DNA of 64,000 nucleotides from Microbacterium sp. cf332 (GCF_900102175.1 NZ_FNKN01000001.1:1364001-1428000), one strand, 5' to 3'; positions 33,433 to 42,525 are shown, counted from the first letter of the stretch. Notes: generated by a model not told the origin, from the letters alone. Made by a program: numbers and translations.

Positions 33433-34472
33433 CGCTTGAGCCACGCCTCGGTGGCGAACTTCGCCTCGACGAGCGCCTCGGCCTCGGCGTACTCCTCGGG
33501 AGAGACGGTGCCCGGCACCGCTCCGTAGCGCTTCGAGAACACCTCGATGAAGCGGTCGATGATCGCGTCGCGTGGCAGACCCGTCTGGCTGCGCAGCGGG
33601 TCGACGCGCTTGGCGGCCGAGACCGTCCCCTTGTCGCTGAGCTTCTCGCGCCCGATACGCAGCACTTCGGTGAGGACGGCTCCGTCCATGTCGTAGCTGA
33701 GGGTCGCGTGATGCAGCACGCCGCCGTTGGCGAGCCGTTTCTGCGCCGCGCCGCCGATCTTGCCCGACGGCGAGGCGATGTCGTTGAGCGGCTGGTAGGT
33801 CGCCTCGATGCCGAGCGAGCGGAGGGCCTCGAGCACCCAGTCGTCGAGGAACGCGTACGAGTCGGCGAAGGTCAGCCCCGCGACCAGGGATGCCGGCACG
33901 TAGAGCGAATACGTCACGATCGAGTTCGCCGCCATCATCATGGCGCCTCCGCCCGAGATCCGGCGGACGACATCGAAGCCGTGCTTCGCCGCCCCCTCGG
34001 GATCGACCTCGTTGCGGTACGACTGGAACGATCCGATGACGACGGCCGACTCGTTCCACTCCCAGATGCGCAGCGTGGGGTTGCGGCGCCCGTCGCCGAC
34101 CCGCGTCGTGAGCACTTCATCGAGCGCGAGGTTCATGCTCGGCGACACCGCCCGGTCGTGGATGACCTCCCAGTCGAACTCGCGCCAGCCGGGTGCCGTG
34201 ATCATCGCTCGCCGCACCGCCGTGCCGACCGACTCGGGCGTGAAGCCGAGCAGCTGCGCACCGTCCGGGAGCGCGGAGCGGACGGCCGCCGCGATCGTGG
34301 CGACGTCCGATTCCCCGGGGAGCCCCGTGATCGCGGCATCGATGTCGGCGAGCGCGTCGTCGGGCTCGAGGAAGAAGTCGCCGGCCAGGTGGAAGTCCGC
34401 GATGCGCCCGTCGCGCACCTCGAGGTCGACGACGACCAGCTTTCCTCCGGGCACCTTGTATTCGCCGTGCAT
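33423..34472 (-). CDS. Lipoate-protein ligase-like protein with N-terminal accessory domain
   Basis: 349 residues. Residues 1-90 (EYKVPGGKLVVVDLEVRDGRIADFHLAGDFFLEPDDALADIDAAITGLPG) match the small accessory domain that normally follows the catalytic domain in LplA. Residues 100-349 form the BPL/LplA/LipB catalytic domain with RRISGGGAMM, the conserved Lys in SPSGKIGGAAQKR and LHHATLSYD. The usual His-Asp after GGGAV is not present (GGGAMMMAANSIV), so activity or substrate may differ. It attaches lipoyl or octanoyl groups to 2-oxoacid dehydrogenase or GcvH domains, by family. The start is leaderless-type. Confidence 0.78.
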   Translation of the reverse strand: MHGEYKVPGGKLVVVDLEVRDGRIADFHLAGDFFLEPDDALADIDAAITGLPGESDVATIAAAVRSALPDGAQLLGFTPESVGTAVRRAMITAPGWREFDWEVIHDRAVSPSMNLALDEVLTTRVGDGRRNPTLRIWEWNESAVVIGSFQSYRNEVDPEGAAKHGFDVVRRISGGGAMMMAANSIVTYSLYVPASLVAGLTFADSYAFLDDWVLEALRSLGIEATYQPLNDIASPSGKIGGAAQKRLANGGVLHHATLSYDMDGAVLTEVLRIGREKLSDKGTVSAAKRVDPLRSQTGLPRDAIIDRFIEVFSKRYGAVPGTVSPEEYAEAEALVEAKFATEAWLKRVP

Positions 34473-34478
34473 GACCCC

Positions 34479-34484
34479 AGCCTA
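34479..34484 (-). promoter_or_regulatory. Leaderless -10 of the lipoate-ligase-like gene
   Basis: On the reverse strand TAGGCT, then GGGGTC, then the ATG at 34472. This 15-base block is identical to that before the gene at 12116. Confidence 0.55.
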
Positions 34485-34545
34485 GGACCGGGCGGCACCG
34501 CCGGCTCGACCGGTCCCGTGGTCGGTCGCGGCATCGGTCTCGGGA

Positions 34546-34588
34546 CGGATGCCGCTACACCTCCCGGGGGACGACGCACGGGCATCCG
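34546..34588 (+). repeat. Inverted CGGATGCC/GGCATCCG pair in the ABC-gene leader
   Basis: CGGATGCC (34546-34553) and GGCATCCG (34581-34588) are perfect inverted copies 27 bases apart, directly upstream of the ribosome-binding site of the ATPase gene. They could form a leader hairpin or an operator. The remainder of the 134-base divergent gap shows no clear promoter. Confidence 0.5.
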
Positions 34589-34606
34589 CCGAGAAGAGTG
34601 AGGGGC

Positions 34607-35371
34607 ATGAACACCGCCATCGACTCCACCCCCGTCCTCGAGGCCCGCGGGCTCGTGAAACGCTACGGCCCGCTGACCGCGCTCGACCAGGTCGACCTCA
34701 GCGTGCATGCCGGCGAGGCCGTCGCCATCATGGGCGCCTCGGGGTCGGGCAAGACCACGCTCCTGCACTGCCTCGCCGCGATCATCGCCCCCGACGCCGG
34801 CTCTGTGCGCCTGGCGGCGCCCGGTGCTGACACCGCCGAGCTCGTCGGGATGCCCGACGCCGCCCGCTCCGCCGTGCGGCGCAGGCGGCTCGGCTTCGTC
34901 TTCCAGGACCACCTGCTCCTCCCGGAGCTCACCGCCGTCGAGAACGCAGCCCTGCCGCTGCTGCTCGTGGGAACCGCACGCGCCGCAGCCGAGGCGCACG
35001 CGGCGGCGTGGCTCGGTGCGCTCGGTCTCGGCGGTATGGAGAACCGCCGGATCGGCGAGCTGTCCGGCGGTCAGGCCCAGCGGGTCGCGATCGCCCGGGC
35101 TCAGGTGACGGGCGCCGCCGTCGTCTTCGCGGACGAGCCCACCGGCGCCCTCGACTCGGCGACGTCGGCCGACGTGCTCGCCGCGCTCCTGCACGCGACG
35201 ACCGGACAGGGCCGCAGCCTCGTCGTCGTGACGCACGACGACGAGGTCGCCGGCCGCTGCGACCGTGTGCTGCGCATGCGCGACGGCCGGATCGTCGACG
35301 CCCCCGCGCCCGCGCTCACGGGGGCCGCCGCGGGCGCCGCCGCGCGGACGTCCGGGACGGTGCAGCGATGA
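34607..35371 (+). CDS. ABC transporter ATP-binding protein (LolD/MacB type)
   Basis: 254 residues from the ATG at 34607, with GAGTGAGGGG before it; an in-frame GTG at 34598 is less well placed. Walker A GASGSGKTT (43-51), signature LSGGQ (152-156), Walker B VVFADEPTGALD (172-183) and the switch His in VVVTHDDE are intact. This subfamily pairs with FtsX-like permeases and exports or extracts lipoproteins, peptides or antibiotics. Its ATGA overlap with the following permease gene shows a two-gene exporter; the substrate is unknown. Confidence 0.92.
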   Translation: MNTAIDSTPVLEARGLVKRYGPLTALDQVDLSVHAGEAVAIMGASGSGKTTLLHCLAAIIAPDAGSVRLAAPGADTAELVGMPDAARSAVRRRRLGFVFQDHLLLPELTAVENAALPLLLVGTARAAAEAHAAAWLGALGLGGMENRRIGELSGGQAQRVAIARAQVTGAAVVFADEPTGALDSATSADVLAALLHATTGQGRSLVVVTHDDEVAGRCDRVLRMRDGRIVDAPAPALTGAAAGAAARTSGTVQR

Positions 35372-36789
35372 GCGCCGCCACGACCGCGACCGACCGGCCC
35401 GCTGTCCTGCCGCCCGCACCCCTCGCGCCGCCCACCCGGGCCCCGGGACGATTGCGCCGCGTGACCACGCTCACGATCCTGCTGTCACGTCCGGCGCGGC
35501 AGGGCACCGCGGCGCTCGCACTGCCGCTCACGGCCTTCGCCGTGACGACGCTGCTGATGCTCACCGTCGCGGGCGGTACGCGCATGTTCCTCGTCGATCC
35601 CCGGACCGGCGACCTCGCATTCCTCTACGGCGTGCTGAGCATGCTCGCGCTGCTGCTGCTGGTCATTCCGACCGCCACGCTCGGGGCCGCGGCCGCGCGC
35701 CTGTCGAGCCGGCGCCGCAACGACGGCCTGTCGACGTTGCGGCTGCTCGGTGCGACGAACGCCGAGGTGTCGGCGATGGCGGTCGGCGAGGCCTCGGTCG
35801 TGGCCTTCGCCGGCGCCATCGTGGGCGCGCTGGCCTACGGCGTCGCCCTCCCGCTGATCGGGCTGCTGCCCTTCTTCGGCGGACCCGTCGGCGCCGGGGC
35901 GGTCTGGGCGGGATGGGGCGTCGTCGTCGCCGTCGTCGCGGCGATCGGGATCATCGCGACGGCGAGTGCCGCGGCGAGCCTGCGCCGTGTTCGCCTCACC
36001 CCGCTCGGCGTCCGGCGGCGCACCGACCCACCGCCGCGACGCATCCGCCTGCTCGTCGGGGCAGGACTCGGCATCGTCGTCGTGGGCGTCGCGGTCGGGC
36101 AGTTCGGCAGCATCGCCCCGCTCCTCGGTCCGGCCGCGGCGATGGCGGTCCTGCTCGCCCTCTTCGCCGGCTCGCTCGGGCTGGTGAACCTGATCGGCGC
36201 TCCGATCGTCGCCGCCCGCGGCCGCTCGATGGCGCGGCGCGCCCGCACCGCGGCGCAGCTGATCGCCGGACGCGAGCTCGCCGCTCACGCCGCGACCGCC
36301 TGGCGGCGGGTGTCGAGCATCGCGATGATCTCGTTCATCGCGGTCGTGGGAGGCAGCGGCATCGCCATCGCGGACATGGCCGGTGCCGAGCCGGGGGTGA
36401 CGCTGTTCGCCGACATCCGGACGGGCGTGCTCGTGACCCTCGGCGCCGGTTTCGTTCTGCTGGCCGCATCCGTCGGCGTCAGTCACGCCGCATCCGTCCT
36501 CGACGACCGCGACCTCATCGTCGGCCTCGACCGCCTCGGCATGGAACCCGGGGAACTCGCCCGCGCCCGACGCATCACCGTGATGCTGCCGCTGCGCTGG
36601 GCCGCGGCGGGCGGAGCCGCGGTCGGCGTCGCGCTCGCGATGCCGATCGTCGGGATCAGCCTGGTGGTCGCGCCGTTGTCGGTGCTCGTGATCGGGCTCA
36701 CGTTCGTGGCTGGCTTCGGCGCTGTGGCGCTCGCGCTGCTCGCCTCGCGTCCGCTCGTGACGGCCGTCCGGCGCGGTGCCGCGCGCTGA
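35368..36789 (+). CDS. FtsX-like ABC transporter permease
   Basis: 473 residues. Two repeats of about four membrane helices are joined by a linker rich in Arg (RRVRLTPLGVRRRTDPPPRRIRLL, about 205-230); FtsX-type segments such as RRRNDGLSTLRLLGATNAEVSAMAVGEA occur in both halves. The extracytoplasmic loops are short, so it lacks the large MacB periplasmic domain. It partners the ATPase at 34607-35371. A bacitracin/antimicrobial-peptide exporter role is possible, but no two-component system adjoins. Confidence 0.85.
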   Translation: MSAATTATDRPAVLPPAPLAPPTRAPGRLRRVTTLTILLSRPARQGTAALALPLTAFAVTTLLMLTVAGGTRMFLVDPRTGDLAFLYGVLSMLALLLLVIPTATLGAAAARLSSRRRNDGLSTLRLLGATNAEVSAMAVGEASVVAFAGAIVGALAYGVALPLIGLLPFFGGPVGAGAVWAGWGVVVAVVAAIGIIATASAAASLRRVRLTPLGVRRRTDPPPRRIRLLVGAGLGIVVVGVAVGQFGSIAPLLGPAAAMAVLLALFAGSLGLVNLIGAPIVAARGRSMARRARTAAQLIAGRELAAHAATAWRRVSSIAMISFIAVVGGSGIAIADMAGAEPGVTLFADIRTGVLVTLGAGFVLLAASVGVSHAASVLDDRDLIVGLDRLGMEPGELARARRITVMLPLRWAAAGGAAVGVALAMPIVGISLVVAPLSVLVIGLTFVAGFGAVALALLASRPLVTAVRRGAAR

Positions 36790-36795
36790 CCCGTC

Positions 36796-37641
36796 TCAGG
36801 ATCGCGGGAAGCGGGCGTCGAGCCAAGCGATGAGATCGGCGTGGACGTCGCCGCGCACCGCCTCGTTGAAGATCTCGTGACGCGCGCCGGGATAGACGAG
36901 CGTCGTGACGTCGGTCAGTCCGGAACGCGTGCGGTAGGCGTCAGCGAGGCGGTGGACGCTGCGGGGACCGCCCACGGTGTCGTCGCGCCCCACGAGCAGC
37001 AGTACCGGCACGTCGACGCCGAGGTCGCGGCGCGGCCGCCCCATGAGCTTCACCGTCTCGATGGGACCGAACAGACGCGGCAGCGGGGTGACCGTCGTCA
37101 GGGGGTCGTCGAGGAAGGCTCGCTGTACCCCGGTGTCGGTACTGAGCCACTCGACGCCCGTGGCGCCGGGCGCCTTCCAGGGGGCGTTGAGATCGCCGGA
37201 ATTGAGCGATCCGGGCCAGCGCAGCGCCGAGCCGGACAGCACGAGCCCGGCATACGCCTCGGGGCGGTCGTCGAACAGCATCTGCGCGAGGAACGAGCCC
37301 CACGAGTGACCGAGCAGCACGATGGGCGCTCCCGGATGCTCGCGCTCGATGATGCGGGTCAGCTCGGCGCACGCGTCGCGCGCGGCGTGCAGGCCCCCGG
37401 GTCCGAGGCGGCCGAGCTTCGCGGGCCCGCCGTGCTGGCGGAGTCCGGTGCGTCCGTGGCCGCGATGGTCGTCGGCGTAGACCGTGAAGCCGGCAGCGGT
37501 GAGGACCCGCGCGATCTCGGCGTACCGACCGGCGTGCTCGCCGACACCGTGCAGCAGCTGAACGACGCCGCGGGGCTCGCCCTGCGCGGGATGGACGTCG
37601 TAGACGATCGCGACCCCGTGCGCGTCGGTGAACTCGGGCAT
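36796..37641 (-). CDS. Alpha/beta hydrolase, monoacylglycerol-lipase-like
   Basis: 281 residues. Features: LLHGVGEHAGRY near 30-40 and YADDHRGHGRTG, typical of the Hydrolase_4 (monoglyceride lipase/lysophospholipase) group; nucleophile GHSWGS (S113); acid in VGRDDTVGG; catalytic His in PGARHEIFNE. No signal peptide. It probably cleaves acyl glycerides or small esters in the cytoplasm. The start is leaderless-type (TAGAAT, six bases, ATG). It is divergent from a MarR regulator, which may control it. Confidence 0.88.
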   Translation of the reverse strand: MPEFTDAHGVAIVYDVHPAQGEPRGVVQLLHGVGEHAGRYAEIARVLTAAGFTVYADDHRGHGRTGLRQHGGPAKLGRLGPGGLHAARDACAELTRIIEREHPGAPIVLLGHSWGSFLAQMLFDDRPEAYAGLVLSGSALRWPGSLNSGDLNAPWKAPGATGVEWLSTDTGVQRAFLDDPLTTVTPLPRLFGPIETVKLMGRPRRDLGVDVPVLLLVGRDDTVGGPRSVHRLADAYRTRSGLTDVTTLVYPGARHEIFNEAVRGDVHADLIAWLDARFPRS

Positions 37642-37647
37642 GACGCG

Positions 37648-37653
37648 ATTCTA
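37648..37653 (-). promoter_or_regulatory. Leaderless -10 of the lipase-like gene
   Basis: Reverse strand TAGAAT, six bases, ATG at 37641; no ribosome-binding site between them. Confidence 0.55.
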
Positions 37654-37689
37654 CGTTCACCCGCGCGGCGTGTTCCGGACCACGGGCCG

Positions 37690-37718
37690 TTAGCAAGACT
37701 AATGAGCTAAGCTAAATA
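37690..37718 (+). promoter_or_regulatory. MarR promoter and candidate operator
   Basis: TTAGCA (37690-37695), a 17-base spacer and TAAATA (37713-37718) are followed after six bases by the ATG, again leaderless. TTAGC (37690-37694) and GCTAA (37706-37710, repeated at 37711-37715) form an inverted repeat suited to MarR autoregulation. The segment is clearly more AT-rich than its surroundings. Confidence 0.55.
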
Positions 37719-37724
37719 TTACCG

Positions 37725-38189
37725 ATGAGCGCCTCCTCCCCCACCTCCGCACCGCCCGAGACACCCGCCGTCGACCTCGCGCACGAGGCGACCGATCTGC
37801 GCATGGCGACTTTCCGCCTCGCGCGACGGCTCCGCGCCCAGCGCGCGGTCGACTCGATGAGCGACGGCCAGTTCGCCGTGCTCGCCAACCTCCACGTCCA
37901 CGGACCGCACACCCTCGGCGAGCTCGCCGATCGCGAACGCGTCTCGGCTCCGTCGATGAACCGCACGGTCAACCACCTCGAAGAGCTCGGCTACCTGAGC
38001 CGCACGCCCGACGGCGACGATCGGCGCAAGGTCAACATCGCACTCACCGACGACGGGCGCACGGTCGTCGTCGAGACGACGCGACGCCGCGACTCCTGGC
38101 TCGAGCATGCCCTCGAGGACCTCGACCCGGCCGACCGCGACACGCTCGCGAAGGCCGCGGTCATCATGCGGGCGGTGGCGGACCGATGA
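37725..38189 (+). CDS. MarR-family transcriptional regulator
   Basis: 154 residues. The winged helix lies at about 45-115 (MSDGQFAVLANLHVHGPHTLGELADRERVSAPSMNRTVNHLEELGYLSRTPDGDDRRKVNIALTDDG) with the typical DDRRK wing. It overlaps the downstream MFS gene by ATGA, so it is the likely local repressor of that exporter and of itself through the TTAGC palindrome in its promoter. The ligand is probably the MFS substrate. Confidence 0.9.
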   Translation: MSASSPTSAPPETPAVDLAHEATDLRMATFRLARRLRAQRAVDSMSDGQFAVLANLHVHGPHTLGELADRERVSAPSMNRTVNHLEELGYLSRTPDGDDRRKVNIALTDDGRTVVVETTRRRDSWLEHALEDLDPADRDTLAKAAVIMRAVADR

Positions 38190-39541
38190 GTTCGGCCATG
38201 TTCCGCTCCTTCTCGGTCTTCAACTACCGGGTGTGGTTCTTCGGCGCACTGGTGTCGAACGTCGGCGCCTGGATGCAGGCGACCGCGCTCAGCTGGGTCG
38301 TCCTCACGGGCCTGACAGACAACGACGCCGGCGCCATGGGCATCACGATGGCCCTGCAGTTCGCGCCGCCCCTGCTGCTCGTCGGCGTCACCGGATGGGT
38401 CGCCGACCGCTTCGACCGCCGCCGCCTGCTCGTCGTGACGCAGAGCTCACTCATGGTCGTCGGGCTCGTCATCGGCACGCTCCTGCTCACCGGCGTCATG
38501 ACGCTCCCCCTGATGTACGCTTTCGCCTTCGGCCTCGGGCTCATCTCCGCGTTCGACAACCCTGCGCGGCAGGCCTTCGTCTCCGACATCGTCGCCCGTG
38601 AGATCGCCGCCAACGCGGTCGCGCTCAACGCGGCATCCTTCAACGGCGCACGCATGATCGGCCCCGCGGTCGCGGGCATCGTGATCGTCGCCGTCGGCAC
38701 CGGCTGGGTCTTCTTCATCAACGCCGCCACGTTCCTCGCGATGATCGTGGCTCTGTTCCTCATCCGCCCGGGCGAGCTCATCCCGCGCGTCGTCTCGCCC
38801 GGCGCGGCGCGACTCGCCGACGGGTTCCGGTACGTGCGCGGGCGCCCCGACCTCATGGTCGCCTTCGCGATGGTCTTCCTGCTCGGCGCTTTCGGCATGA
38901 ACTTCCCCATCTTCGCCTCGACGATGGCCATCGAGTTCGGGCGCGACGCCGACGGTTACGGGCTGCTCAGCTCGATCCTCGCGATCGGCTCGCTCGCGGG
39001 CGCCCTCATGGCGGCGCGACGCGACCGGGCCCGCATCCGCGTCGTGATCTTCGGGGCCGGCCTGTTCGCCGTGGCCGCAGCGGTATCGGCCTTCATGCCG
39101 ACCTACTGGCTCTACGCCGTCACCCTGATGTTCACGGGGTTCGCGGTCGTCACGACCCTCACCACCGCCAACGGCTACGTGCAGACGACGACCGACCCGG
39201 CGCTGCGCGGCCGCGTCCTCGCCCTGTACATGGCCATCCTCATGGGCGGCACGCCCGTCGGGGCACCCATCGTCGGCTGGGTCGCCGATCAGTACGGCCC
39301 CCGCGCGGCGATCGGCCTCGGCGCCGTCGCGGCGTTCGTCGCCTTCGGAGTCGGCGTCACCTGGATGCTCGTCTCGGGTCGCGTGCACCGTTCCGACTCG
39401 CGTCGCTTCGCCCTCTCGCTCGACGAGACGCGGCCGATCTCGGTCGTCACCCCTGAGGAGTTCAGCGACGAAGTCGCGGGGACGACGGCGATCCCGCTGC
39501 CCGACGCCCCGGCCACCGAGCGCCCCCGCGCCGCGCGCTGA
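38186..39541 (+). CDS. MFS exporter (EntS/MFS_3 type)
   Basis: 451 residues with about 12 membrane helices. The N-terminus FRSFSVFNYRVWFFGALVSNVGAWMQATALSWVVL and the loop DRFDRRRLLV match the MFS_3 group (enterobactin exporter-like and multidrug exporters). The C-terminal 60 residues are cytoplasmic and acidic/proline-rich. Regulation by the co-transcribed MarR protein points to export of a toxic or signalling compound; it is not part of the glycan system. Confidence 0.88.
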   Translation: MSSAMFRSFSVFNYRVWFFGALVSNVGAWMQATALSWVVLTGLTDNDAGAMGITMALQFAPPLLLVGVTGWVADRFDRRRLLVVTQSSLMVVGLVIGTLLLTGVMTLPLMYAFAFGLGLISAFDNPARQAFVSDIVAREIAANAVALNAASFNGARMIGPAVAGIVIVAVGTGWVFFINAATFLAMIVALFLIRPGELIPRVVSPGAARLADGFRYVRGRPDLMVAFAMVFLLGAFGMNFPIFASTMAIEFGRDADGYGLLSSILAIGSLAGALMAARRDRARIRVVIFGAGLFAVAAAVSAFMPTYWLYAVTLMFTGFAVVTTLTTANGYVQTTTDPALRGRVLALYMAILMGGTPVGAPIVGWVADQYGPRAAIGLGAVAAFVAFGVGVTWMLVSGRVHRSDSRRFALSLDETRPISVVTPEEFSDEVAGTTAIPLPDAPATERPRAAR

Positions 39542-39560
39542 CCCCCCGCACCGGACGGCC

Positions 39561-39597
39561 CCGCCGGTCCCCGGGCGATGCACCCGTGGACCGGCGG
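39561..39597. terminator. Bidirectional terminator
   Basis: CCGCCGGTCC (39561-39570) pairs with GGACCGGCGG (39588-39597); an inner CGGG/CCCG extends the stem to 14 pairs with one mismatch. It lies between the convergent MFS and lyase genes. Confidence 0.8.
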
Positions 39598-39603
39598 CGC
39601 AGG

Positions 39604-42474
39604 TCAGCAGGTGAGCGCCGCGTACGGCACGGCGTAGGTCGCGTGGTAGCCGACACCGTCCGTCCAGGCGTAGCCGGTGACCGTGGCCGTCCCCGCGGCG
39701 ACCGAACGCGCCCCGCTGTCGAGCAGCTCGTAGGCCGCCCCGCCCGCAGCGATCTTCGGCTTCGCCACGCTCGCGGCGAGGGCCGACAGGCGCAGATCCA
39801 ACGTCCGGCCGTCCGCGTTCCGGGCGTAGACGGCGACGTGCGCCGTGCCGTTGACGCACTGCGCCCGGGCGTTGACCGAGAGCGCGACGGGCTGGCCGTC
39901 GCGGACGGTCGCGGGGGACGACGACGGCGATGCCGCCGACGCACCGTACCGGTTGTGCGCGACGACGATCGCCCGGTAGCTTCCCGGAGCAGCATCGGCG
40001 AAGCTCGCCCGCCGGACGTCGGGCCCGACCTCACGCGTGATCGCGATACCGTCGGCGCCCTCGATCGTGACCGTGTAGCCGGTGACCGGCTCGTCGGTCG
40101 CCGCGGCCGGCTGCCACGTCACGTTGACGCCGGCGGAGTCGACCCCGATGCCCGGCTTCGCGACCGGCAGGGCGGCGGGGCGCAGCGGCACCCCGGCGAA
40201 GTCCATCCCCGAGGCGAGGTGGAAGCCGGTGTAGCTCGGCTGGTTGTACGTGGTCTGCTGCCGTGCGACCTCGGCCCGGTACTGGGGGTCGTGCATGAGC
40301 GTGTACAGCTTGTGCCCGGTCGGCTCCGTCGAGACGTACAGGCGCAGCGCCGAGGAGTCTGCGGTGCGGACGACGAGCTCCTCGCGCCAATCCCCCAGCA
40401 CGTCGGCGACGAGGCCGGGGTTGCCCTTGGTGCCGTTGTTCGCGAGCGTCCCGGATGCGGTGAGCACGGTGCCGCGCGTCCCGTCGTCGACGGTCGGGGT
40501 GACGTCGCCGCTGCCGTTGACGATCTGCGTCGTGAGGTCACCCGCCCAGCGGATGGAGGCGTTCGTGCCCGGCGTCGCCGCAGCGAGCACCTCGCCCTGC
40601 GCGGTGAGCAGCCCCGAGGCGTCGGTGCCGCCGGGCATGCTCGACCACACCTCGATGCCGGGGACGTCGGGGCGCACGTCGCCGATCATGCCGCGCCCCG
40701 TGTCGCGTCCGGAGTAGGCGCCGAAGATGACTTCGCCGGTCGCGGCGTCGCGCAGCGCGGTGCCGTAGGGCGCGTACGCCCCGCCCTCGTGGACGGTGAA
40801 GATCTCGAGCCCGGGGCGCGTCGGATCGATGTCGGCCACGTGCATCGCGTCGCCGTGCCCGAGTCGTGCCGTCTCACCCGGGGTCGCCGAGCCCTCGGGC
40901 ATCTCGGCGAACGAGCTGTAGAGCAGGCTGCCGTCGTCGTCGAGAGTGGCCGAGCCGTAGACGATCTCGTGGCGGCCGTCGCCGTCGACGTCGGCGGCCG
41001 ACATGCTGTGGAAGCCCTGCGTCGTGATCGTGCCGTAGACCGGGTCGGTCCCGTCGACGCCGTGGGGTCCGTCGTTGAACGGGTTCGTCATGGGCGCGTG
41101 GCCGCTGTCGACGAACCACCGCTTCACGAGGTTCTCGCCGTCCCAGTCGTACGTCGCGATGGTCGTGCGCGTGTAGTACCCCCGCGCGAAGACGGCGGAC
41201 GGATGCTCGCCGTCGAGGTAGGCGACGCCTCCCAGAAACCGGTCGACGCGGTTGCCGGGCTCGATGCGCGACATCGCGTAGTCGCCCCACAGCAGCCCGT
41301 CGTCGCCGCGGTCGGGCTCGTAGCGCACGGTCTGCAGCTCGGCGCCGCTGCGACCGTCGAAGACCGTGAGGTACTCGGGTCCGTCGAGGATGAAGCCCTC
41401 GAAGTCGCGCAGGACGTTGCGGGCGCTGCGGCTCGGGGCGTAGACGTCGATGAAGTGGTCGACGAGGGCACGCGCATCGGCGTCCGACAGCGGGTAGTCG
41501 TACCGCTGTTCGATGCCGAAGGCCTCCTCGAGCGTCGCGGGCCACTGACCGGAGACCACCTCATCGCGGGTCGCCCAGCCGCGGAACATCTCGACGAGGT
41601 GATCGGCGTAGTCGTCGGCGCTCATCCGGTAGTCGTCGGTGTGCGCGTAGCCCGCCGCGATGTCGTCGTCCGGCATCGTGATGTACTGCTCCGACGCCAC
41701 GGAGCCGTCGGCGGCGTAGGTGATCGACTTCGTCCCGGGCGCGGTCTTGAGGATCGTCTCGGAACGCCCGTCGCCGTCGAAGTCATAGACGAGGAACTGC
41801 GTGTAGTGCGCACCCGCGCGGATGTTCGGGCCGAGGTCGAGACGGTTCAGCAGGCGCCCGTCGAGCGTATAGGTGTCGATGTAGACGCCGCCGGTGTATC
41901 CGACCTGCGAGACGTCCTTCGCGTTCGACGGATCCCACTTCACGATGAACTCGTACTGCCCGTCGCCGTCGACGTCGCCCACCGACACGTCGTTGGCCGA
42001 GTAGTCGTACGACTCGCCCGACGGCGTGATCCCGCCGTCGGGCCGGTGCAGCGGGATGTCGAGGAAGCCGTCGCCCATCGTGATGGCGATGTCGCTCGCG
42101 GCGGCCTCCACTCCCGCGGCGACGGCGGCGACGCGGTAGACGGATGCCGCGGTGCCGGCCTCGTCTCGGTAGTTCGTGCTGTCGGTGACGGTGGCGACCG
42201 CCTCGCCGTCGCGGTAGACGACGAAGTCGGTGCCGACGAGGCCCGTCTCGCCGGCGCTCTGCGCCTCGCCCGCGAGCAGCCGCCAGCTGAGGAAGACGCC
42301 CTCGTCGGTCGGCACCGCGACGAGGCCGCGGTCGAGTGTCTCGAGCTGCGGCACCGGGGCGTCGGTCTGTCGCGCCGGCTCGGCGGCTGCGGCGGGGAAC
42401 GTCACGAACCCGCCGGCGGCGAGGGCTCCCGCGGTGAGGCCCGCGAGCGCGGCGGATCGGAGTCTGTTCTTCAT
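39604..42474 (-). CDS. Secreted rhamnogalacturonan lyase, PL11
   Basis: 956 residues from the ATG at 42474, which begins a Sec signal peptide (MKNRLRSAALAGLTAGALAAGG, cleavage near residue 30 after AAA). The eight-bladed PL11 propeller core has repeated calcium loops such as VGDVDGDGQYEF, VYDFDGDGRSE and AADVDGDGRHE, plus HVADIDPTRPGLEIF and DVLGDWREELVVRT. A fibronectin type III-like domain (about 795-870) and an 85-residue C-terminal domain with QCVNG and a terminal LTC follow. The enzyme cleaves the rhamnose-galacturonate backbone of RG-I by beta-elimination outside the cell. No clear ribosome-binding site; a LacI-like operator lies 34 bases upstream. Confidence 0.93.
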   Translation of the reverse strand: MKNRLRSAALAGLTAGALAAGGFVTFPAAAAEPARQTDAPVPQLETLDRGLVAVPTDEGVFLSWRLLAGEAQSAGETGLVGTDFVVYRDGEAVATVTDSTNYRDEAGTAASVYRVAAVAAGVEAAASDIAITMGDGFLDIPLHRPDGGITPSGESYDYSANDVSVGDVDGDGQYEFIVKWDPSNAKDVSQVGYTGGVYIDTYTLDGRLLNRLDLGPNIRAGAHYTQFLVYDFDGDGRSETILKTAPGTKSITYAADGSVASEQYITMPDDDIAAGYAHTDDYRMSADDYADHLVEMFRGWATRDEVVSGQWPATLEEAFGIEQRYDYPLSDADARALVDHFIDVYAPSRSARNVLRDFEGFILDGPEYLTVFDGRSGAELQTVRYEPDRGDDGLLWGDYAMSRIEPGNRVDRFLGGVAYLDGEHPSAVFARGYYTRTTIATYDWDGENLVKRWFVDSGHAPMTNPFNDGPHGVDGTDPVYGTITTQGFHSMSAADVDGDGRHEIVYGSATLDDDGSLLYSSFAEMPEGSATPGETARLGHGDAMHVADIDPTRPGLEIFTVHEGGAYAPYGTALRDAATGEVIFGAYSGRDTGRGMIGDVRPDVPGIEVWSSMPGGTDASGLLTAQGEVLAAATPGTNASIRWAGDLTTQIVNGSGDVTPTVDDGTRGTVLTASGTLANNGTKGNPGLVADVLGDWREELVVRTADSSALRLYVSTEPTGHKLYTLMHDPQYRAEVARQQTTYNQPSYTGFHLASGMDFAGVPLRPAALPVAKPGIGVDSAGVNVTWQPAAATDEPVTGYTVTIEGADGIAITREVGPDVRRASFADAAPGSYRAIVVAHNRYGASAASPSSSPATVRDGQPVALSVNARAQCVNGTAHVAVYARNADGRTLDLRLSALAASVAKPKIAAGGAAYELLDSGARSVAAGTATVTGYAWTDGVGYHATYAVPYAALTC

Positions 42475-42507
42475 CGAAGCAATCCCGTTCGTCGTCGAAT
42501 CCGGAAG

Positions 42508-42525
42508 CCGGAATACGCTTTCCGG
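42508..42525 (-). promoter_or_regulatory. LacI-like operator of the lyase gene
   Basis: CCGGAATACGCTTTCCGG has perfect six-base arms CCGGAA/TTCCGG around TACGCT and fits the GAAAACGCTTTC-type core. It lies between the lyase gene and its upstream region, so the lyase may be in the same LacI regulon as the uronate operon. Confidence 0.6.
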
